Source: Phycisphaeraceae bacterium (GTDB lineage Bacteria; Planctomycetota; Phycisphaerae; Phycisphaerales; Phycisphaeraceae). From it: DNA of 64,000 nt. Under the pieces are notes generated by a model. It worked only from the letters and a program-made list of their open reading frames with translations, had not been told where the DNA came from and ran no database searches. The translations under genes were made by a program, and so were the position numbers. The number at the start of each line of letters is the position of its first letter. Position 1 is the first letter of the stretch. The stretch lies in the NCBI GenBank assembly GCA_040222855.1, contig JAVKCD010000003.1, positions 620,001 to 684,000 of the forward strand. Direction: 5' to 3'. This document shows positions 39,309-47,123 of the stretch, in pieces.

Positions 39309-40225
39309 TCCTGTCGATCGCGTAGAGCGATGAGGGCCTCGCCAGCGAGTCGCAAGCGGGTGGCGTCGCCGGCTTCGCGGGCGGTGGCAAGGGCAAGGTG
39401 CAGGGCTTCGGCGGCTTCGGCGTCGCGTCGCTGGGCCATGAAACTCATCCCGGCACGCAGCGCGCGATCGGCGGCGAGGTCGCTGCGGACGGACTCGGCG
39501 TAGACCCGGGCGGCGCGGTGGAGTGACTGGGCCATGGGGAGGTAGCCTCGGGCTTCGCGCCAGCGGTCCGCTTCGAGGTCGTAAGCGATGCTGGCGCGAT
39601 CGAGGTCGCCGGATTCATAGGCGAGTCGTCCTTCGAGACGGAGGGTTCGTGCGGCACCGGAGGGTTGACGGAGTAGCGCGGCGATGGCGGTGGCGTCGTG
39701 CCAGGCGAGTTCGGCTTTCGCGGGACGGCCGAGGTCGAGTTCGGCGTGTCCGGCGATGACGTAGGCGTCGAGGCGTTGGTCATCGTCGGTGGGGATATCG
39801 CTGGTGAGGAGGGGCTGGATGGTGAGGATGGCCTGCTCGGAGCGGCCTTCGCGGAGTTCAGCGGCGGCGCGGAGCAAGTGGAGTCCCGCATGGCGGAGGC
39901 CCAGTCGTTGGGCGGCAAGTTCGGCTTCATCGAGGATGATCCCGACTTGTCGTGAGCGCCCCGAGGCGATGAGTGCGCGGGTGGTGCGTTCCGCTGCGGT
40001 AATAAGGCGGGTGGCATCGTCGGCGAGTCTCGCGCGTTCGAGGCTGCGTTCGTAGAGTTCGGCGGCCCGTGCCGTGTCGCCACGCTGCATAGCCTCTTCG
40101 GCGAGCTCGATGATCTGGCGATCGTAGGCATCGATGGGGTCATCGTTGGTGACGGGCCGATTCGATTGGCAGCCGGTAATAATGAGAACCAGCCCAAGGG
40201 CAAGGGGCGTTCGCAAGTTTGTCAT
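39272..40225 (-). CDS. TPR-rich lipoprotein, end of Mla-like operon
   Basis: A 317-residue lipoprotein with the lipobox LIITGC (Cys19). The mature protein is nearly all helical TPR-like hairpins: MQRGDTARAAELYERSLERARLADD, HAGLHLLRAAAELREGRSEQAILTI and RAARVYAESVRSDLAADRALRAGM. It probably scaffolds protein contacts at the inner face of the outer membrane or in the periplasm. Its ATG overlaps the stop of the MCE gene (ATGA), so it is the last gene of the operon and may be the outer-membrane or auxiliary partner of the transporter. A start at 40318 would lose the lipobox position. It overlaps the dehydrogenase gene end on the other strand. Confidence 0.75.
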   Translation of the reverse strand: MTNLRTPLALGLVLIITGCQSNRPVTNDDPIDAYDRQIIELAEEAMQRGDTARAAELYERSLERARLADDATRLITAAERTTRALIASGRSRQVGIILDEAELAAQRLGLRHAGLHLLRAAAELREGRSEQAILTIQPLLTSDIPTDDDQRLDAYVIAGHAELDLGRPAKAELAWHDATAIAALLRQPSGAARTLRLEGRLAYESGDLDRASIAYDLEADRWREARGYLPMAQSLHRAARVYAESVRSDLAADRALRAGMSFMAQRRDAEAAEALHLALATAREAGDATRLRLAGEALIALRDRQDQSPDEESPIAE

Positions 40226-41265
40226 CGGCGACTCCCGATGAGGTCGACGGCACCCCCAGCAGCCTCGGCATCGTGGCGAGGGTCGGCGTCTGCCCCGCCA
40301 GGGCCTGTGACGAGCCAACTGTTGCGTAGGGCTCGGCTGAGTTCTTCAACTTCGCGAAGTGTGGCGCGGAGCTGGACCAGCGAGCCGGGGGCATCGCGGA
40401 GTTCTTCGCCGAGGGTGTCGGTGATGGACTGAAGGGACTGGATGACGTCTTTGAGTTCGGTGAGGTTGCCTTGGATGAGCTCGATGGTTCCAGCGGATTG
40501 TTCGGCGAGTTCGGGGAGGTAGGCGAGTTGCTGATCGATGCCTCGGACAGTGGCGGTGGCGGTCTGGACGCCTTCCGTGGCGACGGTCATGAGCTGGTCG
40601 AGGTTAGCGATCATGCTGTCCATACGTTGACGAAGGGCTTCGAGTGTGCCAGCGAAGTCGTTGTCGTCGAGGGCGGTCGAGACCTGCTGGAGGTCGTGAG
40701 TGATCTGGTCGGCGGCGGTGATGATGCGCTGGTATCGGCCATCGGGATCGCGGAACTCATGGGCGATCTGCTCGTAGGCCTGAGCGGCGGAGGCAATGGT
40801 GGCGAGGGTGGACTGGAGCTCGCTGGGGAGATTTTCGACGGAGGGGTCGGCAGCAGCGAGGAGTGCGAGTGGCTCGCCTTCGGCGAAGGTGGTGCCGGTG
40901 CCGGCACCGATGTCGAGGTACGTGTCTCCGCCGAGGACAAGGGTCTTTTTGATGCGGACAGGTGCATCGACGGTGACGAGTTGGGCGAGATCCTGTCGGA
41001 CGCTGCCATGGGCGACGAGCCGGTCGCCAGCGACGCGGATGGTCGAGACGTTGCCGACCACGATGCCAAGGGCCTGGATCTCGGCGCCCTGGCGGAGGCC
41101 GAAGGCGCCTTCGTGGGGGAGTGTGATGGTGATGGGCACGTTGGAGGCAAGCCACCCGCCTCGGGCCCCGGCGGCGAGGACGATGAAGAACAGGAGTAGC
41201 AGGACGCCGACGACGAACGCCCCGGTGATCGGGCCGGCGTAACGCTGGACGACGGGCGTGCTCAT
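40222..41265 (-). CDS. mlaD: MCE-domain protein (MlaD-like)
   Basis: A 347-residue protein with one N-terminal membrane helix (GAFVVGVLLLLFFIVLAAGA) and a single MCE domain (PITITLPHEGAFGLRQGAEIQALGIVVGNVSTIRV, KKTLVLGGDTYLDIGAGTG). A long coiled-coil-like helical region (about 140-320) with regular DQITHDLQQVSTALD and DLIQSLQSITDTLGEE-like heptads follows. MCE proteins form hexameric rings that bind lipid in the periplasm. The ribosome binding site GGGAGGTGA is near-perfect. The start overlaps the stop of the ATPase-like gene by 4 bp. It is downstream of the permease and pseudo-ATPase, matching Mla transporter organisation. Confidence 0.85.
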   Translation of the reverse strand: MSTPVVQRYAGPITGAFVVGVLLLLFFIVLAAGARGGWLASNVPITITLPHEGAFGLRQGAEIQALGIVVGNVSTIRVAGDRLVAHGSVRQDLAQLVTVDAPVRIKKTLVLGGDTYLDIGAGTGTTFAEGEPLALLAAADPSVENLPSELQSTLATIASAAQAYEQIAHEFRDPDGRYQRIITAADQITHDLQQVSTALDDNDFAGTLEALRQRMDSMIANLDQLMTVATEGVQTATATVRGIDQQLAYLPELAEQSAGTIELIQGNLTELKDVIQSLQSITDTLGEELRDAPGSLVQLRATLREVEELSRALRNSWLVTGPGGADADPRHDAEAAGGAVDLIGSRR

Positions 41266-42020
41266 GAATCACCTCCCAGCGGGCCGGGTCCGGGCTCGAC
41301 GGTGAGTCCGGTGCCTTCAACTCGTCCCAGCTTATCGGGAAGCATGCCGGGGAGGTCAATCGGGACGGGACGGTCCGTGATCCAGATGATGGTGGCCCCT
41401 TGTTCACGCAGGGATCCCAGGGCGTGGGCAAGTCGTGGGGCGTCGCTGACGTTGAGTCCCTGAAGGGGGCGTTCGAGGATGATGAGTCGGCGCGGCCCGA
41501 GGAGGGCTCGGACCCAGGCGACTTTCTGTCTGGTTGCTTTTGGTGCCTGAGACACCGGCGTCTCGGGTAGGCGGGGGATGTCGAAGACTTCGCAGAGCCG
41601 TCGGGCCTCGTGGATCATGGTGCGTTCGGGCATGAGGCGGTGATAACGGGAGGCGAGGTAGACATTCTCAGCGAGAGTGAGCCCGCTGACCCATCGCTCG
41701 TTGTCGAAGACCCGGCCAACTTGGCTTCTTAAGCGGCTAATTTTAGAGGGTGAGAGATCGCGCCATTGCATGCCGTCGAGGGTAATCGTTCCCCACATCG
41801 GGCTGATGAGCCCGAGGATGGCGTCGGCGAGAGGCAGTCGAGGGTGTCCTTGCTCGGTCTGGACGATCATCATCTCGCCAATGCCCAGCTCGAAACTTAC
41901 GCCAGAGAGGGGTGTGTCGTGACGCTCACTGGCGGGCAAGTCGACGGCATCGAACACGAGGCGAGCCGGGTTGGCGTCGTGCTCGATGGCGGACTGAGTG
42001 TCTTGTCTTAGTTCGGCCAT
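41262..42020 (-). CDS. MlaF-like ABC protein lacking ATPase motifs
   Basis: A 252-residue protein with the overall ABC-ATPase layout and length, but every catalytic motif is altered. The Walker A position reads QTEQGHPRLP (residues 54-63; no G-K-S/T). The Q-loop glutamine is Asp106 (VFDNERW). The LSGGQ region reads SQAPKATRQ (157-165). Walker B/catalytic Glu reads LIILERP (179-185). The switch His is absent (IWITDRP). Surrounding fold elements are preserved (GLISPMWGTITLDG, LTLAENVYLAS, RQKVAWVRALLGPRR). It should not hydrolyse ATP by the usual mechanism. It sits between the permease and MCE genes with 6-bp and 4-bp junctions, where MlaF should be. Confidence 0.85.
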   Translation of the reverse strand: MAELRQDTQSAIEHDANPARLVFDAVDLPASERHDTPLSGVSFELGIGEMMIVQTEQGHPRLPLADAILGLISPMWGTITLDGMQWRDLSPSKISRLRSQVGRVFDNERWVSGLTLAENVYLASRYHRLMPERTMIHEARRLCEVFDIPRLPETPVSQAPKATRQKVAWVRALLGPRRLIILERPLQGLNVSDAPRLAHALGSLREQGATIIWITDRPVPIDLPGMLPDKLGRVEGTGLTVEPGPGPLGGDS

Positions 42021-42026
42021 GGGTGA

Positions 42027-42884
42027 TCAGATGTAGATGGTCAGAGACACGAATGCGGAGACGACCAGGAGTGCGGCCATGCAGCGGACGAAGGCTTCGC
42101 GGGCTGCGGTCGCGACGCCAGCGGTGTCGCCGGTGATCTGGAGACCGGTGACGCAGCAAATGGCACCGGTGAGCATGCCGGTGAGGAAGGTTTTGGCGAG
42201 GAAGTTGAAGACGTCGATCAACTCCAGGGACTGGAGGATCTGGTCAGCGAAGGTGACGAGTCGTGAGGGGTCTGACGTGAGTTCAAGGGCGAGGAGTCGC
42301 CCGCTGCCGATGCTGACAACGAGAACGATGAGAGTCAGGCAGGTGACAGCGAGTCCGGTGCCGAGGATTCTGGGGACGATGAGATAGACAAAGGGATCCA
42401 CGCCTTGAGCATCCAGCAGGTCGATCTCGCCGAGCATCTTCATGTTGCCGATCTCGGCGGTCATGGACGTTCCGCTTCGGCCGATGACGAGCATGTTCGT
42501 GGCGAGGGGTCCAAGTTCGCGGACGACCGACATCACCAGGAGAGGTCCGAGCAGGGAGGTGTGTCCAAGACGGTCGAGCCATTGCTGGGCCTGAACGACG
42601 ACGAAGACGCCGATGCCCAGCGCAACCATGATGGCAAAGGGGACGGCGGTGACGGCGGTCTTGAAGAGCTGTCGAGCGAGCTCCTGGCGGACGGCGTGGG
42701 TCCAGGTTGATGGACGAACACAGAGGGCGACAGTCGCACCGACGGCGGCGAACATCATCAGCCCCCGAACAACCTGTCGAAGAAGGAAGGCGATGGGGTA
42801 GACCAGCCCGCGAAGCAGGTCGGCGATGACCGGCCGTGAGCTGGTGGGCAGCAGACGCATCAGCGAGATGGCGATGGTCCTCAT
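42027..42884 (-). CDS. mlaE: MlaE-type lipid ABC transporter permease
   Basis: A 285-residue integral membrane protein with at least five hydrophobic segments. It carries the MlaE signature region VVRELGPLATNMLVIGRSGTSMTAEIGNMKMLGEIDLLDAQGVDPFVYLIVPR, where the E-x-G-x-M and A-x-G-x-D-P-F-x-Y-L-x-x-P-R elements lie. MlaE forms the membrane part of MCE-associated lipid transporters between the inner membrane and the periplasmic MCE ring. The ATPase-like gene follows by 6 bp and MCE after that, which is the canonical order. The N-terminal 60 residues are longer than in E. coli. Confidence 0.88.
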   Translation of the reverse strand: MRTIAISLMRLLPTSSRPVIADLLRGLVYPIAFLLRQVVRGLMMFAAVGATVALCVRPSTWTHAVRQELARQLFKTAVTAVPFAIMVALGIGVFVVVQAQQWLDRLGHTSLLGPLLVMSVVRELGPLATNMLVIGRSGTSMTAEIGNMKMLGEIDLLDAQGVDPFVYLIVPRILGTGLAVTCLTLIVLVVSIGSGRLLALELTSDPSRLVTFADQILQSLELIDVFNFLAKTFLTGMLTGAICCVTGLQITGDTAGVATAAREAFVRCMAALLVVSAFVSLTIYI

Positions 42885-42890
42885 GGCGTT

Positions 42891-44435
42891 CTACTTGGTC
42901 TGCTGAGCGTCTTGGGGTGTGTCGATGGGGTTGCCCGCGGCGTCAAGTTCGTTACCGAGGTCGTCTTTGCCGAAGTCGACGGGTGCGGGGCGATTCTCTT
43001 TCCAGGGCTGGCCCTCGACGATCTGACGGGCGGCGCGCATGCCCTGAGCCATGGATCGGCGGTCCGAGTTGCGTTGAGGTTTGTCGTGCTGACCGTACTG
43101 CGGAGGTTGTTCTTCTTTGTAGAGATGAACAGTGGTAGTGGGGAACGCAAAGCTCACGCCGATGGTGTCGGCCAGGCGAACGATATCGACAAGCAGTCGT
43201 TCGCGTTCGCGCAACTCGGTGCCCCAATCGGGGACCTCGAAAAAGAGGTAGAGGAGAATATCGATGCTGGAGCTGTTGAACTCGTTGACCCAGACGTGGT
43301 AGTAGTCCTTGCGCGTGTAAGGGTGCTGTCGGATGAGTTCGCGGACGCCCTCGGCCATGGCGAGGAGTCTGTCTGGCGGGGTGTCGTACTGGAGGCTGAG
43401 GACTGATTTCCATCGGCGGTACTTGCGGCGACCGTAGTTGTCGACAATGGCTCGGACGAGGTTGGCGTTAGGGACGGTGATCTGTGAGTTGTAAAACGTG
43501 CGGATGCGGGTGGATCGGAAGCCGACCGCCTCGACCATGCCCTCGTGGCCGTCGATGACGACCCAGTCGCCGATATCGAAGGGTCGGTCCATGAGCACGG
43601 CGACGGAACCGAAGAAGTTTTCGACGGTGTCTTTGGCGGCAAAGGCGAAGGCGACGCCGCCGATGCCCAGAGAGGCGATCAGCGGCCAGACCTCGATGCC
43701 CAGCGAGTTAGCGAGGTAGAGCAGGCCGATGGCAACGACGAAGATCTTGAGGGTCTTGCGGACCAGCGGGATGATGATGTCATCGAAGCGGGTCGCGGTT
43801 TTCTCGGCTTGTCGTGCGAGGTATTGGCCAATGAGATCCACAACACGCCAGGCTGACAGGGCTCCGGCGAGAACAGCGAAGACCGCGAGCGCCCCGCTGG
43901 CGATCTCGTAGACGGCTCCCTCGAACTGGAGGAAGTTCAGGGTGAGTTGGCAGAATACGGCGGCGGCATAGAGACCGAACGGCCGCATGGTGCGGCGGAG
44001 TTCTTCGCGACGTTCTTTTTGGTCGGCTCCCGACAGGCGACGGCGGACGAGAACACGGAAGGCGAGTTGGACAGCGAAGTCGATGATGACAGCGGCAAAG
44101 ATGAACAGGAACAGCCATATCCACTGCCAGTAGGCGAGGCCGAGGAGTTGACGGTCGATCAGCGTTGGCGGGGCGACCACCTCGATCCATTCCTGGGCGA
44201 GCTTCCAGCGGGGGTCATCGGGCTCAGGAATTACCTTGACAACCGGACCTGAACCGTCCTCCTCGACGGAGGATTCTTTCTGTCCGGGATCGGTGTCGGT
44301 CTGCTGGACCTCTTGGGCAGAGTCTTGAGCCGCATCGAGGTTGGGTTGCTGGGCCTGAGCGACCACGCCAGCGATGCCAGCAAGGGCGAGCATCACGCAA
44401 AGGATGACGACAAGGCGGTAAAGGAACTGGTTCAT
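42891..44435 (-). CDS. MscS-family mechanosensitive channel, long form
   Basis: A 514-residue protein. A signal peptide (LVVILCVMLALAGIAGVVAQAQ) and an acidic periplasmic segment (about 30-80) precede three or more membrane helices (about 105-290). Then come the conserved MscS pore and beta domain: ASLGIGGVAFAFAAKDTVENFFGSVAVLMDRPFDIGDWVVIDGHEGMVEAVGFRSTRIRTFYNSQITVPNANLV, which contains the GFAF-A-K-D-x-x-x-N pattern. The C-terminus is charged (about 440-514). MscS channels release solutes under membrane tension. It lies in the lipid-transport operon with 6-bp and 4-bp junctions, so coordination with membrane lipid state is plausible, but this is inference. Confidence 0.85.
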   Translation of the reverse strand: MNQFLYRLVVILCVMLALAGIAGVVAQAQQPNLDAAQDSAQEVQQTDTDPGQKESSVEEDGSGPVVKVIPEPDDPRWKLAQEWIEVVAPPTLIDRQLLGLAYWQWIWLFLFIFAAVIIDFAVQLAFRVLVRRRLSGADQKERREELRRTMRPFGLYAAAVFCQLTLNFLQFEGAVYEIASGALAVFAVLAGALSAWRVVDLIGQYLARQAEKTATRFDDIIIPLVRKTLKIFVVAIGLLYLANSLGIEVWPLIASLGIGGVAFAFAAKDTVENFFGSVAVLMDRPFDIGDWVVIDGHEGMVEAVGFRSTRIRTFYNSQITVPNANLVRAIVDNYGRRKYRRWKSVLSLQYDTPPDRLLAMAEGVRELIRQHPYTRKDYYHVWVNEFNSSSIDILLYLFFEVPDWGTELRERERLLVDIVRLADTIGVSFAFPTTTVHLYKEEQPPQYGQHDKPQRNSDRRSMAQGMRAARQIVEGQPWKENRPAPVDFGKDDLGNELDAAGNPIDTPQDAQQTK

Positions 44436-44740
44436 CGGATGATTCGCACGTTCTCACGCCCATGATCATCAGGCGGCAGGGGTTGATTGGGAATAATGCC
44501 GATGGCCTGAAGCAGGCTGTTGATGCCCGCGAGCAAAGCAGCCAACAGACTCAAAACGATGTAGGCCACCATACCGACAAGGACCGCAGTCAGAAACAGG
44601 GCGATCAGGGGCAAAACAACCACCAGGGCGGCGAGGAGGATCGACACCGAGAACGCCCAGTTTGCCCGAGCCGCACGACCCCACGGGTTAGTGGGTGTGC
44701 TGAGATTTTGATAGCGGAACCCCCAAGGCATCTCAGCCAT
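44432..44740 (-). CDS. Small membrane protein leading the Mla-like operon
   Basis: A 102-residue protein with two or three hydrophobic stretches (WAFSVSILLAALVVVLPLIALFLTAVLVGMVAYIVLSLLAALLAGINSLLQAIG) and a charged C-terminus (PPDDHGRENVRIIR). GGGGAGG lies 6 nt before the ATG at 44740, which favours this start over an in-frame ATG nine codons upstream. Its stop overlaps the MscS start (ATGA), so it heads the operon. It was not recognised as a known family. A helper or regulator of the channel is possible, but nothing shows it. Confidence 0.65.
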   Translation of the reverse strand: MAEMPWGFRYQNLSTPTNPWGRAARANWAFSVSILLAALVVVLPLIALFLTAVLVGMVAYIVLSLLAALLAGINSLLQAIGIIPNQPLPPDDHGRENVRIIR

Positions 44741-44854
44741 GCTAGACCTCCCCACCCGACCCCGCAACGCGGGTGGTCAGGCAGGGCTGGTCAAGCCGGT
44801 GGGTGTGAGCGTCGATGCCGGTAAGGACCTTCACATCGGATAGGGAAACATCAG

Positions 44855-45769
44855 ATGAGCACAGCCAGCAGCACCAAGGCCCAGGCCACGCCGATCGCGG
44901 CTCCGATCAATGAGGCAGAGAAAGCCGCAGAGCCGGCGATCCGTGAGATCAGCCATATCGCCACCCTGCCAGAGATCACGATCCGGATCATGGACCTGAT
45001 CGATGATCCGTCGGCGACGGCGGCGGACCTCAACAGCGTGATCGAGAGCGATCCGGCGCTGGGGGCTCGGATCCTGAAAGTCGTCAACTCGGCGTTTTAC
45101 GGCGTTCCGGGACAGGTGGCTTCCATCAACCGAGCCATTGTTCTGCTGGGATTGAATGCGATCAAGAACATCGCGATTGCAGCGAGTCTGACCAAGCTGT
45201 TCCGAGGCGGGAAGATCGCTCAGGAGTTCGATGCCAGGGACCTGTGGCTGCACAGCACGGCCACAGCGGGTGCATCGAGACTGATCGTCAACGAGTTATC
45301 CATGGGTTACCTGGACGAGGCTTTCCTGGCAGGGCTGATCCACGATCTGGGGCTGATGGTCGAGATTCAGGCCCGGCGTCCAAAGTTCATCCAGGTTCTT
45401 GAGCAGGTTTTGGGTGATCCGGATGTGAGCCTGCGTGAGACGGAGCAGAAGGTATTTGGGGCGACGCACGAGGACTTCGGGCGCGTGCTGGCGCGGTCGT
45501 GGAAGTTCCCGCAGACACTGATCAACGTCGTGGGCGGGCATCACGACCCGGAGCAGTACAGCGGCGAGGAGGCCTTGCTGCCGACGATCGTCGCGGTGGC
45601 CGATAGCCTGGCTGCGAAGGCTGGCTACGGGTTCACACGCGGCGAGGAGGTCGCAGAGCCGAAGCCGGAGTGGCTGGCCACGCTGGGGCTTTCTGACGAG
45701 GCCTTAGCGAGGATCGAAGAACAACTGCCCGAGGCATACGAAGAAGCCTCGACGCTGATGAAGGGCTGA
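44855..45769 (+). CDS. HDOD-domain signalling protein
   Basis: A 304-residue protein with an HDOD domain covering about 30-240: ISHIATLPEITIRIMDLIDDPSATAADLNSVIESDPALGARILKVVNSAFYG and NRAIVLLGLNAIKNIAIAASLTKLF, then the HD-like FLAGLIHDLGLMVEI and FPQTLINVVGGHHDPEQYSG. In most HDOD proteins the HD metal site is incomplete; here H-D is present but the full set is not evident. The protein has no EAL, receiver or GGDEF domain, so it is a stand-alone sensor-type regulator with an unknown signal. The 114-bp gap before it separates it from the divergent operon. A strong terminator follows. Confidence 0.85.
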   Translation: MSTASSTKAQATPIAAPINEAEKAAEPAIREISHIATLPEITIRIMDLIDDPSATAADLNSVIESDPALGARILKVVNSAFYGVPGQVASINRAIVLLGLNAIKNIAIAASLTKLFRGGKIAQEFDARDLWLHSTATAGASRLIVNELSMGYLDEAFLAGLIHDLGLMVEIQARRPKFIQVLEQVLGDPDVSLRETEQKVFGATHEDFGRVLARSWKFPQTLINVVGGHHDPEQYSGEEALLPTIVAVADSLAAKAGYGFTRGEEVAEPKPEWLATLGLSDEALARIEEQLPEAYEEASTLMKG

Positions 45770-45800
45770 GAGGCCCGAGCGAATCTCTCTTTTCCCTCCG

Positions 45801-45832
45801 GGCGGCGGATCGTAAGGATCCGTCGTCTTTTT
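45801..45832 (+). terminator. Rho-independent terminator after the HDOD gene
   Basis: An 11-bp stem (45801-45811 with 45817-45827, two G-T pairs) with a 5-nt loop is followed by five T residues (45828-45832). It lies 32 bp after the HDOD stop. The next gene starts only 20 bp beyond it, so read-through or an overlapping promoter is likely. Confidence 0.85.
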
Positions 45833-45851
45833 AAGGCTCGTGGAGACCGGC

Positions 45852-46049
45852 ATGAAGCAAGTCGCCAGATTATTCGAGATCGATTGTCTTGACGCTCAGG
45901 GCGTCATGCGTCGTCGGATCCGGTTGATCGCCCGTGACCTGCGACACGCTGAAGGGTTGCTCCGCGATCAGTATCCGCAAGCGATGGTGCTGCGTTGTGA
46001 GGAGATCGCTGCGGGCAAGCTGGTCCCGGCGGAGCGTCAGACCGGTTAA
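45852..46049 (+). CDS. Small hypothetical protein
   Basis: A 65-residue soluble protein (MKQVARLFEIDCLDAQGVMRRRIRLIARDLRHAEGLLRDQYPQAMVLRCEEIA), basic and probably alpha/beta. GGAG lies 6 nt upstream of the ATG at 45852, which supports translation. No family was recognised. It lies between two terminators, so it may be transcribed from its own start or by read-through from the HDOD gene. Confidence 0.55.
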   Translation: MKQVARLFEIDCLDAQGVMRRRIRLIARDLRHAEGLLRDQYPQAMVLRCEEIAAGKLVPAERQTG

Positions 46050-46074
46050 GGGCATCAGCCGTCTTGAAACAAGA

Positions 46075-46107
46075 CAACGCCGCGCTCCGGTGGGGAACGC
46101 GGCGTTG
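46075..46107. terminator. Bidirectional hairpin between convergent genes
   Basis: A perfect 10-bp inverted repeat (46075-46084 and 46098-46107) with a 13-nt loop lies between the small + gene and the minus-strand PEP-CTERM gene. T-rich sequence follows in both directions (TGTTT and TGTCTTGTTT), so it can serve either transcript. Confidence 0.7.
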
Positions 46108-46130
46108 CTGTTTATCCAGAAGAGGCTTGA

Positions 46131-46910
46131 TCAGGCCTGACGACGAGCGAGCAGACCGGCCAGACCCAGCAGGCCCGCGAAGGCGGCCGTGGGGGTCGGG
46201 ATGATCGGGGGCGGGGGCGGCGAGTCCATGAAGTACATCTGATCCTGCTTGTTCGCTGTGAGCGGGACATTGGGGTCGGGTGAGGAGAGCCCACCGAGGC
46301 TGTAGTCCATGGCACCCGTAAAGGCGATGGCATCAGCAAGAAGGCTCTGGGCATCGGTCAACCAAGGCTCGCCGGCATCGGCCGATCGGAGCTGGGCTCG
46401 GAAGCTGCCGTCGGTCAGGCTCAGGCTGCCGAGGCCCGTGGTGGTCTCGTTGACGATCTCCCAGATGGCCATCTGGAAGGGGACGATCTGGTCGAAGCCC
46501 CAGGAACCAATGGAAGCACCGAAGTCATCGATGGCGACGTTGGCGAGCTTGGTAAGGAGGGTCGCGCGAGCGACGCCCATGGGGCTGGGGTTCGGCGGCC
46601 CGCCGTTGTCCTTGGGCGCGTCCCAGATATCCACGACGCTGTAGGTCGCCGAGTTGCCGACGGTCTCGAAGGCTTCGATGCAGAAGGTGATGAGATCGCC
46701 TGCCGACTCGACAGCGCCGAGTGATCCGCCTCCGTTCCAGGTGAAGCGTCCGCCCGTGAGGCTGGTGTACGAAGCCCCGCTGTCGGTGGAGATTCTCACG
46801 GCCTTGCCTGAGAAGCTGGTACGCGTGAGCGAAACCGTCGCCGCCTCCGCCGCCACGCTGGCTGCCATCAGCGCAGTCACAGCTACAATTATTCCTCTAC
46901 CTGCGATCAT
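46131..46910 (-). CDS. PEP-CTERM-type exported protein, copy 1
   Basis: A 259-residue protein with a signal peptide (GIIVAVTALMAASVAAEA) and a C-terminal sorting tail: PTPTAAFAGLLGLAGLLARRQA, that is, a Pro-x-Pro motif, a hydrophobic helix and an arginine-rich end, as in PEP-CTERM substrates. The mature domain has TFCIEAFETVG, PPNPSPMGVARATLL and FQMAIWEIVNETT, which are shared with the neighbour at 47124 (TFCIEAFESLS, GPNPNPMGVVRADNL, FQLAVWEVVNEN). It is probably anchored at the cell surface or released after processing. No exosortase is present in the window. The function is unknown. Confidence 0.85.
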   Translation of the reverse strand: MIAGRGIIVAVTALMAASVAAEAATVSLTRTSFSGKAVRISTDSGASYTSLTGGRFTWNGGGSLGAVESAGDLITFCIEAFETVGNSATYSVVDIWDAPKDNGGPPNPSPMGVARATLLTKLANVAIDDFGASIGSWGFDQIVPFQMAIWEIVNETTTGLGSLSLTDGSFRAQLRSADAGEPWLTDAQSLLADAIAFTGAMDYSLGGLSSPDPNVPLTANKQDQMYFMDSPPPPPIIPTPTAAFAGLLGLAGLLARRQA

Positions 46911-47050
46911 CTCAAATCCTCTCCCAGTTGGGAAACTGTGTTATGGGTCCCTACCCAAATAATACCCTAGCACAGATTCCGGCCTGCACCAATGAAACTT
47001 AGAGATATGGCAGAAGATCGCGGGCGATTCGCGTGAAATGTCAAGATAGA

Positions 47051-47080
47051 GAAGCAGCCCGTCGCGTGACGGGCTGCTTC
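47051..47080 (-). terminator. Strong hairpin after PEP-CTERM copy 2
   Basis: A perfect 13-bp inverted repeat (47051-47063 and 47068-47080) with a 4-nt loop lies 44 bp past the stop of the minus-strand PEP-CTERM gene. The downstream T content on the minus strand is moderate (TCTATCTT), so it is a probable terminator. It also insulates the next gene downstream. Confidence 0.7.
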
Positions 47081-47123
47081 GTGTGAATCTGGGATGTCAT
47101 GAGTCGCTCGAACCTAAGGCCGA

